In this document: positions 25,690 through 33,647 of the stretch, piece by piece
Numbering within the stretch: the first letter of the stretch is position 1
Layout: each line of letters starts with the position of its first letter
Source: Candidatus Physcousia equi
GTDB lineage: Bacteria; Bacteroidota; Bacteroidia; Bacteroidales; Bacteroidaceae
Direction: 5' to 3'
Length of the DNA stretch: 34,656 bases
Assembly (NCBI GenBank): GCA_018065005.1
Contig: JAGHUD010000058.1
Location: forward strand, 1 to 34,656
The notes under the pieces: generated by a model
Told to the model about the DNA's origin: nothing
What the model saw: only the letters and a program-made list of their open reading frames with translations
Database searches by the model: none
Made by a program: the position numbers and the translations under genes

Positions 25690-27237
25690 TTAGTTCACGA
25701 TGATCTCCATGGCGCCCTTGAGCGTGCGCTCTATGCCATCAGGACCTACGGCTTTCACCTTTGAGATGTAGAACCGTTTGCCACGCGAGAGCTGCCGCAT
25801 GATGTTCTTCTGGCGCTCGGTGAAAGAGGCTCCTTGCGACACCTCGGGCACAGCATTACCCATGTTGTCGAAGAAGGTGGTCTCGAAACCGGTGACACGG
25901 AATGGTATGTTGAGCAAACCATCATCGATGGCTGCACCAAGCACGGGGGCATTCATCAAGGCTTGCTTGCTCAGCTTGCCGCCGGTGAAGTGCTCGTCGC
26001 CGTTCTCGATGAAGGGCATGGGGTCAGGCAATTTGCGCACGCGGAACTTGAACTGCCCCATCTGCTGCGAGCGGCCTTCCAGTTGTGCCGTCACCGTGAA
26101 GACGGCTTCTGTGCCGGGCGTGCTGGGTTTTGCCACATACTTGCCTTCACCTTTGGGCGTCAGACTGCCACCGCCCGACATGGAGAGCTGAATCTTGCCA
26201 TTGGGCACACCCGGAACGCTCACGCTCATGGGGTTGTCGTAGCCAGCATAGAGCACATTCATGATGTCGGCACTGACGGTTGCGCTCGGTGCCACCACGG
26301 TGTATTTCTGCTCGAAGTCACGCTTCACCTTTTCTCCACTTCCATTCACCATCTCGATGTAGCCCTTCAGAGAGAACTCGCCAGTGGAGCCGCAAACGGT
26401 CTCATAGATGCCTTTCTCGTTCTTGAACTCCTTGCCACCGATGAAGATGGTGGGACGATTGGTGGTGTCGACGGCTGCCATGATGATTTGCGCAGAGAAA
26501 CGTCCGCCCTGCACGATGGTCTGCGACTGCGGAATGACGTAGGCATTGAGCTCGTTGACGCGAATATCCTTGACGTCGATGTTGCTCACAAGACGATGCA
26601 GCACCTCGCCTTCGGCATAGCGCACGTCGGACTGTATCTTGGTGAGAAGCGTGACGGCTGCACTGGTGGGCATCGTCTCGAACATATACTCTTGCCAGTT
26701 CTTGCCCATCGAGGCTATGTTGTGCGGAATGTCAGTGGTGAGATTGCTCTCGATGATCTTCTTCTGCTGGGCATCGGTCACCATCTTCAGTATCTCTCCC
26801 CGATACTTGTTGATGGCGTCGAAGAGTTCCTGTCCACGACCCGTTCCTGGTGCAAGCATCACCTGGGTGGCTGCTTCGAGGTCTTCACGATTGCGGATGT
26901 TGTGCACATCTGCATCTTCGCCATCGCTCTTGGTCACGATGGCGAGTTTGAGTTCTTCTGCCAAATCGTAAAGCTGGTCGCTCAATTTGCGCACATGCTG
27001 CGCCTTGTCGTACCACTCCTTCACCTTCGCCGGATTAGATTTCATCTGTTCCTCAAAGGTTTGGTATATTCCTTGGTTCACCGTGTTGGCGTTTTCTGTA
27101 GAGCGGTTGAGACTCTCGTCGACAAGTGAAAAACCATTCAGCACGTCGCTGCTGACGTTGAGCGCAAGCATCGCCATCAGCACCACATACATCAAGTTGA
27201 TCATCTTCTGACGCGGTGAGACCTTCTTTTTCTTCAT
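25690..27237 (-). CDS. gldM: T9SS inner-membrane motor protein GldM/PorM
   Basis: A protein of 515 residues from ATG 27237 (MKKKKVSPRQKMINLMYVVL); ATG 27246 would add three residues. One membrane helix at about residues 12-32 (INLMYVVLMAMLALNVSSD) anchors it to the inner membrane and packs with the GldL helices, which form the proton-driven motor. The rest is periplasmic: a helical N-terminal domain (about 35-220) followed by beta domains, as in known GldM/PorM structures that reach the GldK/GldN ring. The basic start followed by SPRQKMINLMY is nearly invariant in the family. Its spacer with gldL is long and repeat-rich. Confidence 0.96.
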   Translation of the reverse strand: MKKKKVSPRQKMINLMYVVLMAMLALNVSSDVLNGFSLVDESLNRSTENANTVNQGIYQTFEEQMKSNPAKVKEWYDKAQHVRKLSDQLYDLAEELKLAIVTKSDGEDADVHNIRNREDLEAATQVMLAPGTGRGQELFDAINKYRGEILKMVTDAQQKKIIESNLTTDIPHNIASMGKNWQEYMFETMPTSAAVTLLTKIQSDVRYAEGEVLHRLVSNIDVKDIRVNELNAYVIPQSQTIVQGGRFSAQIIMAAVDTTNRPTIFIGGKEFKNEKGIYETVCGSTGEFSLKGYIEMVNGSGEKVKRDFEQKYTVVAPSATVSADIMNVLYAGYDNPMSVSVPGVPNGKIQLSMSGGGSLTPKGEGKYVAKPSTPGTEAVFTVTAQLEGRSQQMGQFKFRVRKLPDPMPFIENGDEHFTGGKLSKQALMNAPVLGAAIDDGLLNIPFRVTGFETTFFDNMGNAVPEVSQGASFTERQKNIMRQLSRGKRFYISKVKAVGPDGIERTLKGAMEIIVN

Positions 27238-27293
27238 TCTTGTCATATATGCATCTGCTATTCAAACACCTTATATTCTTCAACTATATTCCT

Positions 27294-27309
27294 AACCTAT
27301 TCGTAGGTT
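27294..27309. other. Small hairpin in the gldM leader
   Basis: AACCTA (27294-27299) and TAGGTT (27304-27309) pair around a four-base loop (TTCG on the plus strand, CGAA in the gldM message). It lies about 50 bases before gldM. It could shape the leader or mark a processing site. The stem is only 6 bp. Confidence 0.4.
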
Positions 27310-27340
27310 TTAAGCCATCAGCTTGTTGACTGTCCTTGGA

Positions 27341-27439
27341 GTGCTGGGGGGGGCAGCCACTGTGGTAGATCCTACGTGTGGGGGGGCGCCGCTGTTGAGA
27401 TCCCACCTATGGCGTCTACCTCTCTGTGGTCTATCCCAC
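27341..27439. repeat. Decayed 31-33-base direct repeats with poly-C tracts between gldL and gldM
   Basis: On the coding (minus) strand, units start at 27439 (GTGGGATAG), 27406 (GTGGGATCT) and 27375 (GTAGGATCT). They share a downstream ACCACAG or CAACAG. Units 2 and 3 run into C7 (27386-27380) and C8 (27353-27346). The first unit contains the last codons and TAG stop of gldL. Confidence 0.75.
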
Positions 27440-28432
27440 TTGGGGCGCAACGCCTACGTTGATGGTGAGCGCCTTAATCATGCGGTCATAGACATTGTTG
27501 AGCTCTTCAATCTGCTTTGCCATACGGCGTGTTTGCTCATCAATCTCCTCGATGGTTGCCACCTGCTTGCTGATATTCTTGAGTTGCAACTCATACACCG
27601 TGGCAATACCGGTGAGCGTGCGATTGAGATTCTCCATCTCTTCTGAGTCGGTGCTCATGCGTGATGCCTGTTGCTTGACGCGACCCAACACTTCGGTGAG
27701 TTCGGTGAGCTCTTCGGCATAGTTCTTCACTGCCTCCTCAATGACGGTGGGGTCCGTGGCCTTGATGGTGGCGGGATTGACACCTGCTCCTCCCTGCAAT
27801 TGGCTCAACGCAAGCTGTGCCTCTGCTGCAGCCTGTCCGGCTGCTGCCAAATTGGCGGCTGCACTACTCAAGGCGGCTCCCTTGGCTACAGCATCGGGGG
27901 CAATCGCTCCGTCGACAGCTGCCACAGCAGGTCCACCGCTTACGACAGGTCCACCGCTTACGACAGGTCCACCGCTTACAACGGGACCACCTGTATAGAC
28001 AACGCCATTGGGCACTCCGCCCACCACAACTGTGGGGGCTCCACTTTCAGCATCGACTGAGGGAAGTTCTGTGTCAACGACTCCTTCGCTTCCTACTGCA
28101 GGACTTCCCAAAACGATGGGAGCACCCGAGCTGATAGGAGCACCCACAACGCCGTTCACGACAACTCCGGCTGACGGTGCAGTGGGCTGTGCAGGGGCTT
28201 CGGGCACTTTCTCTGTGACGCGTTCGAAACCGGCAATGAAGAACACGAACACCTCAGTGCCCATGCCGACAAAGAGCATCAGATTGGCGCCCGGAATGTG
28301 GGTAAGTTTAAACAATGTACCGAGAATGACGACTGCAGCACCCCAGCTGTAGGCATACTGCATAAAGGTTTGTCCTGCGAAGGTGTCCATCCACTTCTGA
28401 ATGTGGAATATAGGATTCATACTCTTTGCCAT
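27431..28432 (-). CDS. gldL: T9SS inner-membrane motor protein GldL/PorL
   Basis: A protein of 333 residues. Two N-terminal membrane helices (about residues 26-43 and 48-68) hold polar residues known to matter in the GldL motor: here Lys42, His45, Glu60 in the second helix (GTEVFVFF) and Glu70 just after it. A Gly/Val/Pro/Ala-rich region (about 75-205) follows, with an array of GGPVVS repeats, and then a helical cytosolic part (about 215-325) rich in Glu and Gln. GldL and GldM form the rotary proton-powered motor of the T9SS. The low-complexity insert makes the protein longer than the roughly 215-residue Flavobacterium form, while PorL of Porphyromonas is also long. Stop TAG 27433-27431 falls inside a direct repeat. 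Confidence 0.95.
   Translation of the reverse strand: MAKSMNPIFHIQKWMDTFAGQTFMQYAYSWGAAVVILGTLFKLTHIPGANLMLFVGMGTEVFVFFIAGFERVTEKVPEAPAQPTAPSAGVVVNGVVGAPISSGAPIVLGSPAVGSEGVVDTELPSVDAESGAPTVVVGGVPNGVVYTGGPVVSGGPVVSGGPVVSGGPAVAAVDGAIAPDAVAKGAALSSAAANLAAAGQAAAEAQLALSQLQGGAGVNPATIKATDPTVIEEAVKNYAEELTELTEVLGRVKQQASRMSTDSEEMENLNRTLTGIATVYELQLKNISKQVATIEEIDEQTRRMAKQIEELNNVYDRMIKALTINVGVAPQVG
27928..27989. repeat. 18-base tandem repeat inside gldL
   Basis: Copies of CAGGTCCACCGCTTACGA begin at 27928, 27946 and 27964, with a partly changed fourth at 27982. The 18-base period keeps frame and encodes GGPVVS units in the cytosolic low-complexity region of GldL. Confidence 0.9.
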
Positions 28433-28584
28433 GATTTGTTTTGTGATTTGGGGGTTGTGTTTTGTTTTGGCGCTCTGATGGGATGAGCAGAGCTAATTGT
28501 GAAATGGGACGGAGAAGCTCACGGATACAGGCGTCAGCACAGTGGCTGAAATGCCGGAACGTGGCGCACGCATGAAACACGTGT

Positions 28585-30075
28585 CTACCTTCTCGTCTTG
28601 CGTGTTGTGGCACCAGCACTGCTACGTCCTGCCTTTGCTGCCTTCTTGGCATCGTTGCGACCGGCATCGCTCACCATGGAGCGGACGCAGCGGAATCCGA
28701 TGTACGAACGGGGTTGGTTTTGGTATTCATAACTGCGCCAAGCAGAAAGAATCATGCTCTCGGGATCCTTCCACGAGCCACCTCTCACTGATTTCTTCTT
28801 CAAGCGATAGGGGTCTTCCTTGGCTGCGTTGTATTTCAGTTCTGGGTTCATGTCGCTCATACTCTCCACACCTGCTTCGGTGTAGACCGTGCTTGTCCAC
28901 TCTGCAACATTTCCTGCCATGTCGTAGAGGCCGTTGCTGTTGGCACTGAAGATGCCACACTTCGATGTGATGAGACTTCCGTCCTTCGTGTAGTTGCCGC
29001 GATCGGGCTTGAAGTTGGCATAGTAGCAACCCTTGTCGCTCTTCGTGTCTTTGCTTTCCCAAGGGAAGGGGTTACCTTCCTTGCCTCGGGCGGCATACTC
29101 CCACTCCACCTCGCTGGGCAGACGGTAGCGCTGAATCATCTTTGCCGCACCACCCAGCCCTTTGAGCAAAAAGTTGGTGCGCCAAACGCAGAAAGCATTC
29201 GCCTGCTCCCAAGTGACGCCCACAACTGGGTAGTCGTCGTAGATGGGATTGCTAAAATAGAGCTTCATGTAGCGCTCATTGTCTGCATTCTGGAAATCGT
29301 TGACCCAACACGTTGTGTCGGGGAACACATTGACGATATACGTATTCAAGAAATCCCATGGGCCGCTGAGTGGGCGCGTGATGGTCTGTCTGACGATTTT
29401 GCCCTCATCGTCAATCCATGCAGTGTCCTTGCTGATGATGACCTCTTCGCGACTCACCTCGTGGTCGGTGTTGAGGTCGCGCTCTTCTGGATCAAGACGA
29501 TAGCGACGCTGCGCTGCAGTTGCGTAGTCGTAGATTTCGTAGCGATAGTTCATTTGGCGCGCATCCAGCATCTTCGTTCCATCGATGGGATGGTAGGTGT
29601 AGACACTCTCTATGGCACGTTCTTCGTCCTCATTCGGCTTGCGAGGGATGGCCTTGTTCCAATTGAGGTGTGGCGTGACGGGATTGCCGTCTCTGTCTTC
29701 CTCAATCTTGTAGGTTTCATCACCACCGTATGCGGGGTCAGCCAAACGCTCTCGAATGATGCTGTCGCGCACCCAATAGACAAACTGACGATACTTGGAA
29801 TTGGACACTTCATGCTCGTCCATCCAGAAACCATCGACAGATATTTCACGTGTAGGCAGTCCGATGCCCCACAACGAGTCGTTCTCCATGCCCACCTTGA
29901 GCGAGCCTTTACGAACTGCCACCATGCCGAAAGGAACAGGTTCGCTGAAAGCCTGTCCTCTGCTGCCCGTCACCTCGCCGCCAATGGCATTGGCGCTTGA
30001 CATACTGCCGGCACAACTCACGAGAGCAAGTCCTGCGACAAGGACTATCATCCATACTAATGTTCTTATCTTCAT
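28585..30075 (-). CDS. gldK: T9SS ring lipoprotein GldK/PorK
   Basis: A protein of 496 residues. The N-terminus MKIRTLVWMIVLVAGLALVSC is a lipoprotein signal with the lipidated Cys at residue 21 (LVSC). The body has the formylglycine-generating-enzyme (FGE-sulfatase) fold typical of GldK: DGFWMDEHEVSNSKYRQFVY near residue 75, YPVVGVTWEQANAFC, RLPSEVEWEYAARG, NGLYDMAGNVAEWTS and RSYIGFRCVR. The fold is structural here, not catalytic. GldK makes the periplasmic ring with GldN below the outer membrane. A Lys/Arg/Ala/Ser tail of about 25 residues ends in KTRR. Start ATG 30075 is preferred to 30102 because of the lipobox spacing. Confidence 0.95.
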   Translation of the reverse strand: MKIRTLVWMIVLVAGLALVSCAGSMSSANAIGGEVTGSRGQAFSEPVPFGMVAVRKGSLKVGMENDSLWGIGLPTREISVDGFWMDEHEVSNSKYRQFVYWVRDSIIRERLADPAYGGDETYKIEEDRDGNPVTPHLNWNKAIPRKPNEDEERAIESVYTYHPIDGTKMLDARQMNYRYEIYDYATAAQRRYRLDPEERDLNTDHEVSREEVIISKDTAWIDDEGKIVRQTITRPLSGPWDFLNTYIVNVFPDTTCWVNDFQNADNERYMKLYFSNPIYDDYPVVGVTWEQANAFCVWRTNFLLKGLGGAAKMIQRYRLPSEVEWEYAARGKEGNPFPWESKDTKSDKGCYYANFKPDRGNYTKDGSLITSKCGIFSANSNGLYDMAGNVAEWTSTVYTEAGVESMSDMNPELKYNAAKEDPYRLKKKSVRGGSWKDPESMILSAWRSYEYQNQPRSYIGFRCVRSMVSDAGRNDAKKAAKAGRSSAGATTRKTRR

Positions 30076-30187
30076 TATATCTTGTGTGTTATGAATCTTC
30101 AATATATCTTTTACTTCGTTCTCTTTGCTTTTACTGTCAGGCGTTCGTGCATCGCAAAGGAATCATTTTAACTCAAGGAATCTACTC

Positions 30188-31129
30188 TTAAAGAATCCTA
30201 ACTGCTTGGTGCTTATTCTTTCCCTTCTTGAAGAGATTAAGGTCTGTAGAGTATCCAAGCATGATTTCGTGCGTACCGTTGAGCGCTCCCACCCCGCCAG
30301 TGTAGACTTCATAGCTGTATCCGATGTTGATGCCGTGGAAGTTGGTGCCTATAAGGACACCTGCCGACACTGTCGGACTATAGGTTACACCTGCGTAGAA
30401 GTTAAACTTCTCTCCCTTGTACTTCACTCTCGCTGAGACGTCGCCACGCCATGCTAAGAGGTCTGTGCGAAGGATACCTGTAAGCGGAATCTCCACTGCC
30501 TTGTTACGCAAGCGTAAGATGTAACCCGCCGTGGCATAGAAGAGCGGTTTTATACTGATCTCGTTCACCTTGTCGTCTCCAAGTTTCACTACGGGACTGG
30601 TCAAGTGCATCGCGCTCAGTCCGGCATACCAACCTTTTTTGTGTGTGAAGCGCAAACCCGCATCGAGATCGAATCCCGTTCCATTCACCTCGCTTGATGC
30701 GAATACGGGGTCTCCTGTGTCGACAGCGTCCACCTTACTTCCGTCGAAGGTTTCTGAGAGCATCGCTGCCCGTACGCCGGCACTGAGGTGGCCCTGTCCA
30801 ATGGGTTGATGATAGGCGTATTGGAGATAGAACTTCTTATTGGCAAAAAGACCCGCCTTGTCGTTCATGAATCCCACACCAATGCCATGACGCGGTCCGA
30901 TGAAGAAGATGGGCAAATCGGCACTGACGAGCATGGTGGCTGGTGCGTTTTCGAATCCGACCATCTGCATCGAATAGGCCGCCTGCACATCGAGTTGTCC
31001 ATTCAGTCCGCTCGCGGCTGGGTTGTAGTAGTTTTGCAGCGCCCAATAGTTGGTGAACGCTGCGTCGTACTGTGCGCGAGCCAAGACTGGCAACATCAGC
31101 ACCATGCAAAACCACAAATGCCTTTTCAT
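30188..31129 (-). CDS. porP: PorP/SprF family outer-membrane protein
   Basis: A protein of 313 residues with signal peptide MKRHLWFCMVLMLPVLARAQ. The start of the mature part, YDAAFTNYWALQNYYNPAAS, is the PorP/SprF hallmark, and the alternating pattern and final strand suit a beta-barrel of about 14 strands. Members sit in the outer membrane next to T9SS components; some dock secreted proteins on the surface. It stands first before gldK, as in Porphyromonas porPKLMN. ATG 31129 is chosen for the signal peptide; ATG 31159 would overlap the regulator gene end. The spacer to gldK is 112 bases. Confidence 0.92.
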   Translation of the reverse strand: MKRHLWFCMVLMLPVLARAQYDAAFTNYWALQNYYNPAASGLNGQLDVQAAYSMQMVGFENAPATMLVSADLPIFFIGPRHGIGVGFMNDKAGLFANKKFYLQYAYHQPIGQGHLSAGVRAAMLSETFDGSKVDAVDTGDPVFASSEVNGTGFDLDAGLRFTHKKGWYAGLSAMHLTSPVVKLGDDKVNEISIKPLFYATAGYILRLRNKAVEIPLTGILRTDLLAWRGDVSARVKYKGEKFNFYAGVTYSPTVSAGVLIGTNFHGINIGYSYEVYTGGVGALNGTHEIMLGYSTDLNLFKKGKNKHQAVRIL

Positions 31130-31148
31130 CCGTACCTTATAAAACGAG

Positions 31149-32183
31149 TCAGTGCTCATTATATTGTGTGCACTCTTCATTATTTTTCAAAAAAGGTGCA
31201 GCATGGCGCCATTGAGTCGGTGTTTCTCCCGTGTAGCGTTTGAAGGTGCGGCAAAAGGCAGAAGCGTTAGAGAAGCCTGACTTCATAGCAATATCCTCGA
31301 GCGACCACTGTTCGTCCTTGAGTAGAAGCTTGGCATTTTCGATGCGCGCCAAGTTGACATGCTCAGTGAACGAGCGACCATACTCTTGGCGCATCAGGCG
31401 TGTAATGTAGGTGCGGTTAGTTCCCACAAGCCTTGCCGCATCATCAATCACCAATCCTTGGCGTAGATAGATGCGTTCCTCGTCAAAGAGTTGATGTATG
31501 CGCTGAGCCAGGTGCGCTGTGTTTTGTATGAAGGTGTCTATGCGCACGGGCTGCTCGTCCTCCTTTGTCACGATGGGACTCACTCGAAAGCTCGATGGGA
31601 CCAGCACAAAGCCCCAAGTGCACACAAGGGAGTAAATGACGAAGAATAACCAATGCTGCCACTCTGCGCCGTCTATCCACTCGCGCTGCATCTGAAAAAA
31701 AATGTTTGCTACGAGCAGGACAAACATCCACACAAAGTAGTTCATCAGACGGGCTGAAAACTTCAAACCATAATCCTTCACGCGCTCATAGAGCACCCAC
31801 ATCCGCCAGGCTATAACCAGGCATTGCGCGATGCAGACGACAGATTCGACCGGTATGGGCAAGTCGATGTGCGCCAACAAGACCAACGGCAAGAGAAGCA
31901 TGAAAAGAGCAGCACCGTTGTAGCACTTTGTTCCACACTGGTCGCAAAGAAACATGTAGGAAAGCGGAAAGATATAGACGAGCGACATACTATTGGCCCA
32001 CATCATGAAGTCTGACAACGTCTGCCCCTCAAACTGCAACCCGATACAAAGAAATCGAAGCACAAACATCAGTCCGATGAGTGTCATTAGCAAGCCACCC
32101 ATACGGTGACGCAACCGCAGTTCTCCCCTGATGGCATATAGGATAGCACCATAAACGGGCAACAAAGTGATGTTGTAGAGCAT
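31149..32183 (-). CDS. Membrane-anchored AraC-family transcription regulator
   Basis: A protein of 344 residues. The first 210 or so residues contain about six to seven membrane helices (for example LMTLIGLMFVLRFLCIGLQF and LMNYFVWMFVLLVANIFF). The C-terminal 110 residues are an AraC-type double helix-turn-helix: LVIDDAARLVGTNRTYITRL and LEDIAMKSGFSNASAFCRTF, ending GETPTQWR. Such integral-membrane AraC proteins are common in Bacteroidota, and their signals are largely unknown. It lies 19 bases before porP on the same strand, so it may be transcribed with the T9SS block and could control it or itself. Upstream of ATG 32183 a TAA in frame fixes this start. A consensus promoter lies about 200 bases upstream. 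Confidence 0.88.
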   Translation of the reverse strand: MLYNITLLPVYGAILYAIRGELRLRHRMGGLLMTLIGLMFVLRFLCIGLQFEGQTLSDFMMWANSMSLVYIFPLSYMFLCDQCGTKCYNGAALFMLLLPLVLLAHIDLPIPVESVVCIAQCLVIAWRMWVLYERVKDYGLKFSARLMNYFVWMFVLLVANIFFQMQREWIDGAEWQHWLFFVIYSLVCTWGFVLVPSSFRVSPIVTKEDEQPVRIDTFIQNTAHLAQRIHQLFDEERIYLRQGLVIDDAARLVGTNRTYITRLMRQEYGRSFTEHVNLARIENAKLLLKDEQWSLEDIAMKSGFSNASAFCRTFKRYTGETPTQWRHAAPFLKNNEECTQYNEH

Positions 32184-32386
32184 AGGGCCGGTTATAATCT
32201 TGGTGTATTCATGAATGATTTACTCCTTCTATCTTCATCGTTTACTCTATTCCTGTTTGCAGGGCTTTGGCAATGAGTTCTCTCTGTCTGCGCACGTTAT
32301 CATAACGACAGAAACAACAATGAAAGAAGAAACTGTGAATCTGAATACATAATACAAATAGGTGAAACGTATTCTTTTTCTGAGTT

Positions 32387-32418
32387 GCAAAATTACACAT
32401 TTTTTATAAATTCGCAAA
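32387..32418 (-). promoter_or_regulatory. Consensus Bacteroidota promoter upstream of the AraC regulator
   Basis: On the minus strand TTTG (32418-32415) is followed by exactly 19 bases and TAATTTTGC (32395-32387). Both boxes match the consensus TTTG-N19-TAnnTTTG. Transcription should start about 7 bases further, giving a leader of roughly 200 bases before the regulator and possibly reading on into porP and the gld genes. Confidence 0.8.
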
Positions 32419-32512
32419 AGTATAATTATTGAAATGATTGTCAAAAAGGCAATTTTCCGATATGTAAGCTCCGATTATCCTATTCGCAAAGCACAAAATA
32501 GCGTTCTCATCC

Positions 32513-32521
32513 TACCTTTGC
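32513..32521 (+). promoter_or_regulatory. -7 box of the secreted Cys-rich protein gene
   Basis: TACCTTTGC fits TAnnTTTGC exactly and lies 29 bases before ATG 32551. No TTTG is seen at the -33 distance, so the promoter is either weak or needs an activator. Confidence 0.55.
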
Positions 32522-32550
32522 GCCAGCTATAAACCAAAAGCTACACCATT

Positions 32551-33339
32551 ATGAACAAGACAATCCTTCTGGCATCTGTTGCCACCGCCACTTCCATGTC
32601 GTTTGCCACTGGCGCGCCTGAAGCCACTCCCCACCCTTTGGAACAATCTCAGAGCACACGCACTTATCCACGCCGCAACTCGCGTGTCAATCTCATTCCA
32701 CTACGTGATGCACGCGAAGAAGAAGAAAGCACATCCGTTTCGCTTCGTCAGGGCATACGCTTCGAGGTACGCCTGCAGCAAAACAAAGATTGGTATGAGC
32801 TGTGCACACGTCTTCACCTCCGCGATTCCGTCAACGTGCATCTCTTCATTCCCCTACCCGAAGACTATCAAGCCATCTGCGACGAATGCTGCACTCGTTC
32901 CTCCGACACCTTCTATGAGCTGACCATCGAAAACAGGCACCAGGTGGAGCACATCACCAAAGTGCTCAACATCGAGGGCGAAGACTGCTGCGTGCGTTTC
33001 GACATTGAGCACAAACCCACCGGAATCGACATCAAGGTGTTTGCCGAGGAATGTCAATTATCCAACGGAAAAGAACTCACCTTTGAAATACATAACTTTG
33101 CACTGCGCCACCGCTACCTCGTTTCATACGACGGCCGCACCATTGCCGCAGAACCCATACCCGCTGCCAATCTATGGGTATACCTCTCGCGTACGGCTTG
33201 TGCTGAGACTTTCAAGGGATCGTGGAACGACAAGAATCAGAAGCTTTGTTGCACCCACACCTCTGGTGCTGTCACTTCTGCTTTTGCCGACAGCATAGCG
33301 GGCTATTCTGCCAAATATCTGGAAGAGAAACCAGCATAG
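32551..33339 (+). CDS. Secreted Cys-rich protein of unknown function
   Basis: A protein of 262 residues that I do not recognise. Residues 1-20 or so (MNKTILLASVATATSMSFAT) look like a signal peptide, followed by a Pro/Ser/Arg-rich region to about residue 65. The rest could be beta-rich. There are ten Cys, several in pairs or clusters (CDECC, EDCC, KLCC), which is many for an exported protein here and suggests disulfides or metal binding. No T9SS C-terminal signal is apparent at the end (YLEEKPA). It is divergent from the AraC regulator gene and has its own -7 box. An exported orphan restricted to close relatives is likely. Confidence 0.7.
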   Translation: MNKTILLASVATATSMSFATGAPEATPHPLEQSQSTRTYPRRNSRVNLIPLRDAREEEESTSVSLRQGIRFEVRLQQNKDWYELCTRLHLRDSVNVHLFIPLPEDYQAICDECCTRSSDTFYELTIENRHQVEHITKVLNIEGEDCCVRFDIEHKPTGIDIKVFAEECQLSNGKELTFEIHNFALRHRYLVSYDGRTIAAEPIPAANLWVYLSRTACAETFKGSWNDKNQKLCCTHTSGAVTSAFADSIAGYSAKYLEEKPA

Positions 33340-33595
33340 ACTGCGCCTTTCTTCACGGTCGGCACCCTTCGCATGGACGCTTGCAGCCCGGAGCCCCGAG
33401 ATTACCCTTAAGACCTGTCGCAACGCAAAAGGTGGAGGCGAAGGACGTGAAGCACAAAGGATGCAAAGCACTCTTTAGTTCGCTCATTTCGTTTTTCGAT
33501 AAAAGTAACAGGTAGAGTCAAAGGCTATTTCCGTCTGCAATGAAAGAGAACGCTTTTGCAAATAACGATGGATAGCGAAAATAAACCTCAATAAA

Positions 33596-33627
33596 TTTGG
33601 AGAAAAGCGAACAATGCAGTACTTTTG
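33596..33627 (+). promoter_or_regulatory. Bacteroidota promoter of the second secreted protein
   Basis: TTTG (33596-33599) is followed by 20 bases and TACTTTTG (33620-33627), both matching consensus. The start codon is 20 bases downstream, so the leader is very short. The promoter lies inside the upstream extension of the open frame and so rules out starts before about 33634. Confidence 0.72.
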
Positions 33628-33647
33628 TGGTGATAATGAACAGCATC

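Larger units (their letters stand above)
32184..32550. other. Divergent intergenic region of 367 bases
   Basis: This gap holds a consensus promoter for the AraC regulator (32387-32418, minus) and a -7 box for the secreted protein (32513-32521, plus). The roughly 200-base leader before the regulator has no convincing gene. The middle is very AT-rich. I see no repeat or clear riboswitch fold. Confidence 0.5.

Noticed and set aside
25834..27129. Plus-strand open frame of 431 codons
   Set aside because: Antisense of gldM; rich in His, Leu and Val in the pattern typical of a complementary frame.
28585..30075. GldK as an active formylglycine-generating enzyme or sulfatase maturation protein
   Set aside because: The fold is shared, but the lipobox and the gldLMN neighbours fit the structural T9SS ring protein.
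33340..33595. Small gene between the two secreted proteins
   Set aside because: Open frames here are short, overlap the upstream gene out of frame and have no start signal or family likeness.
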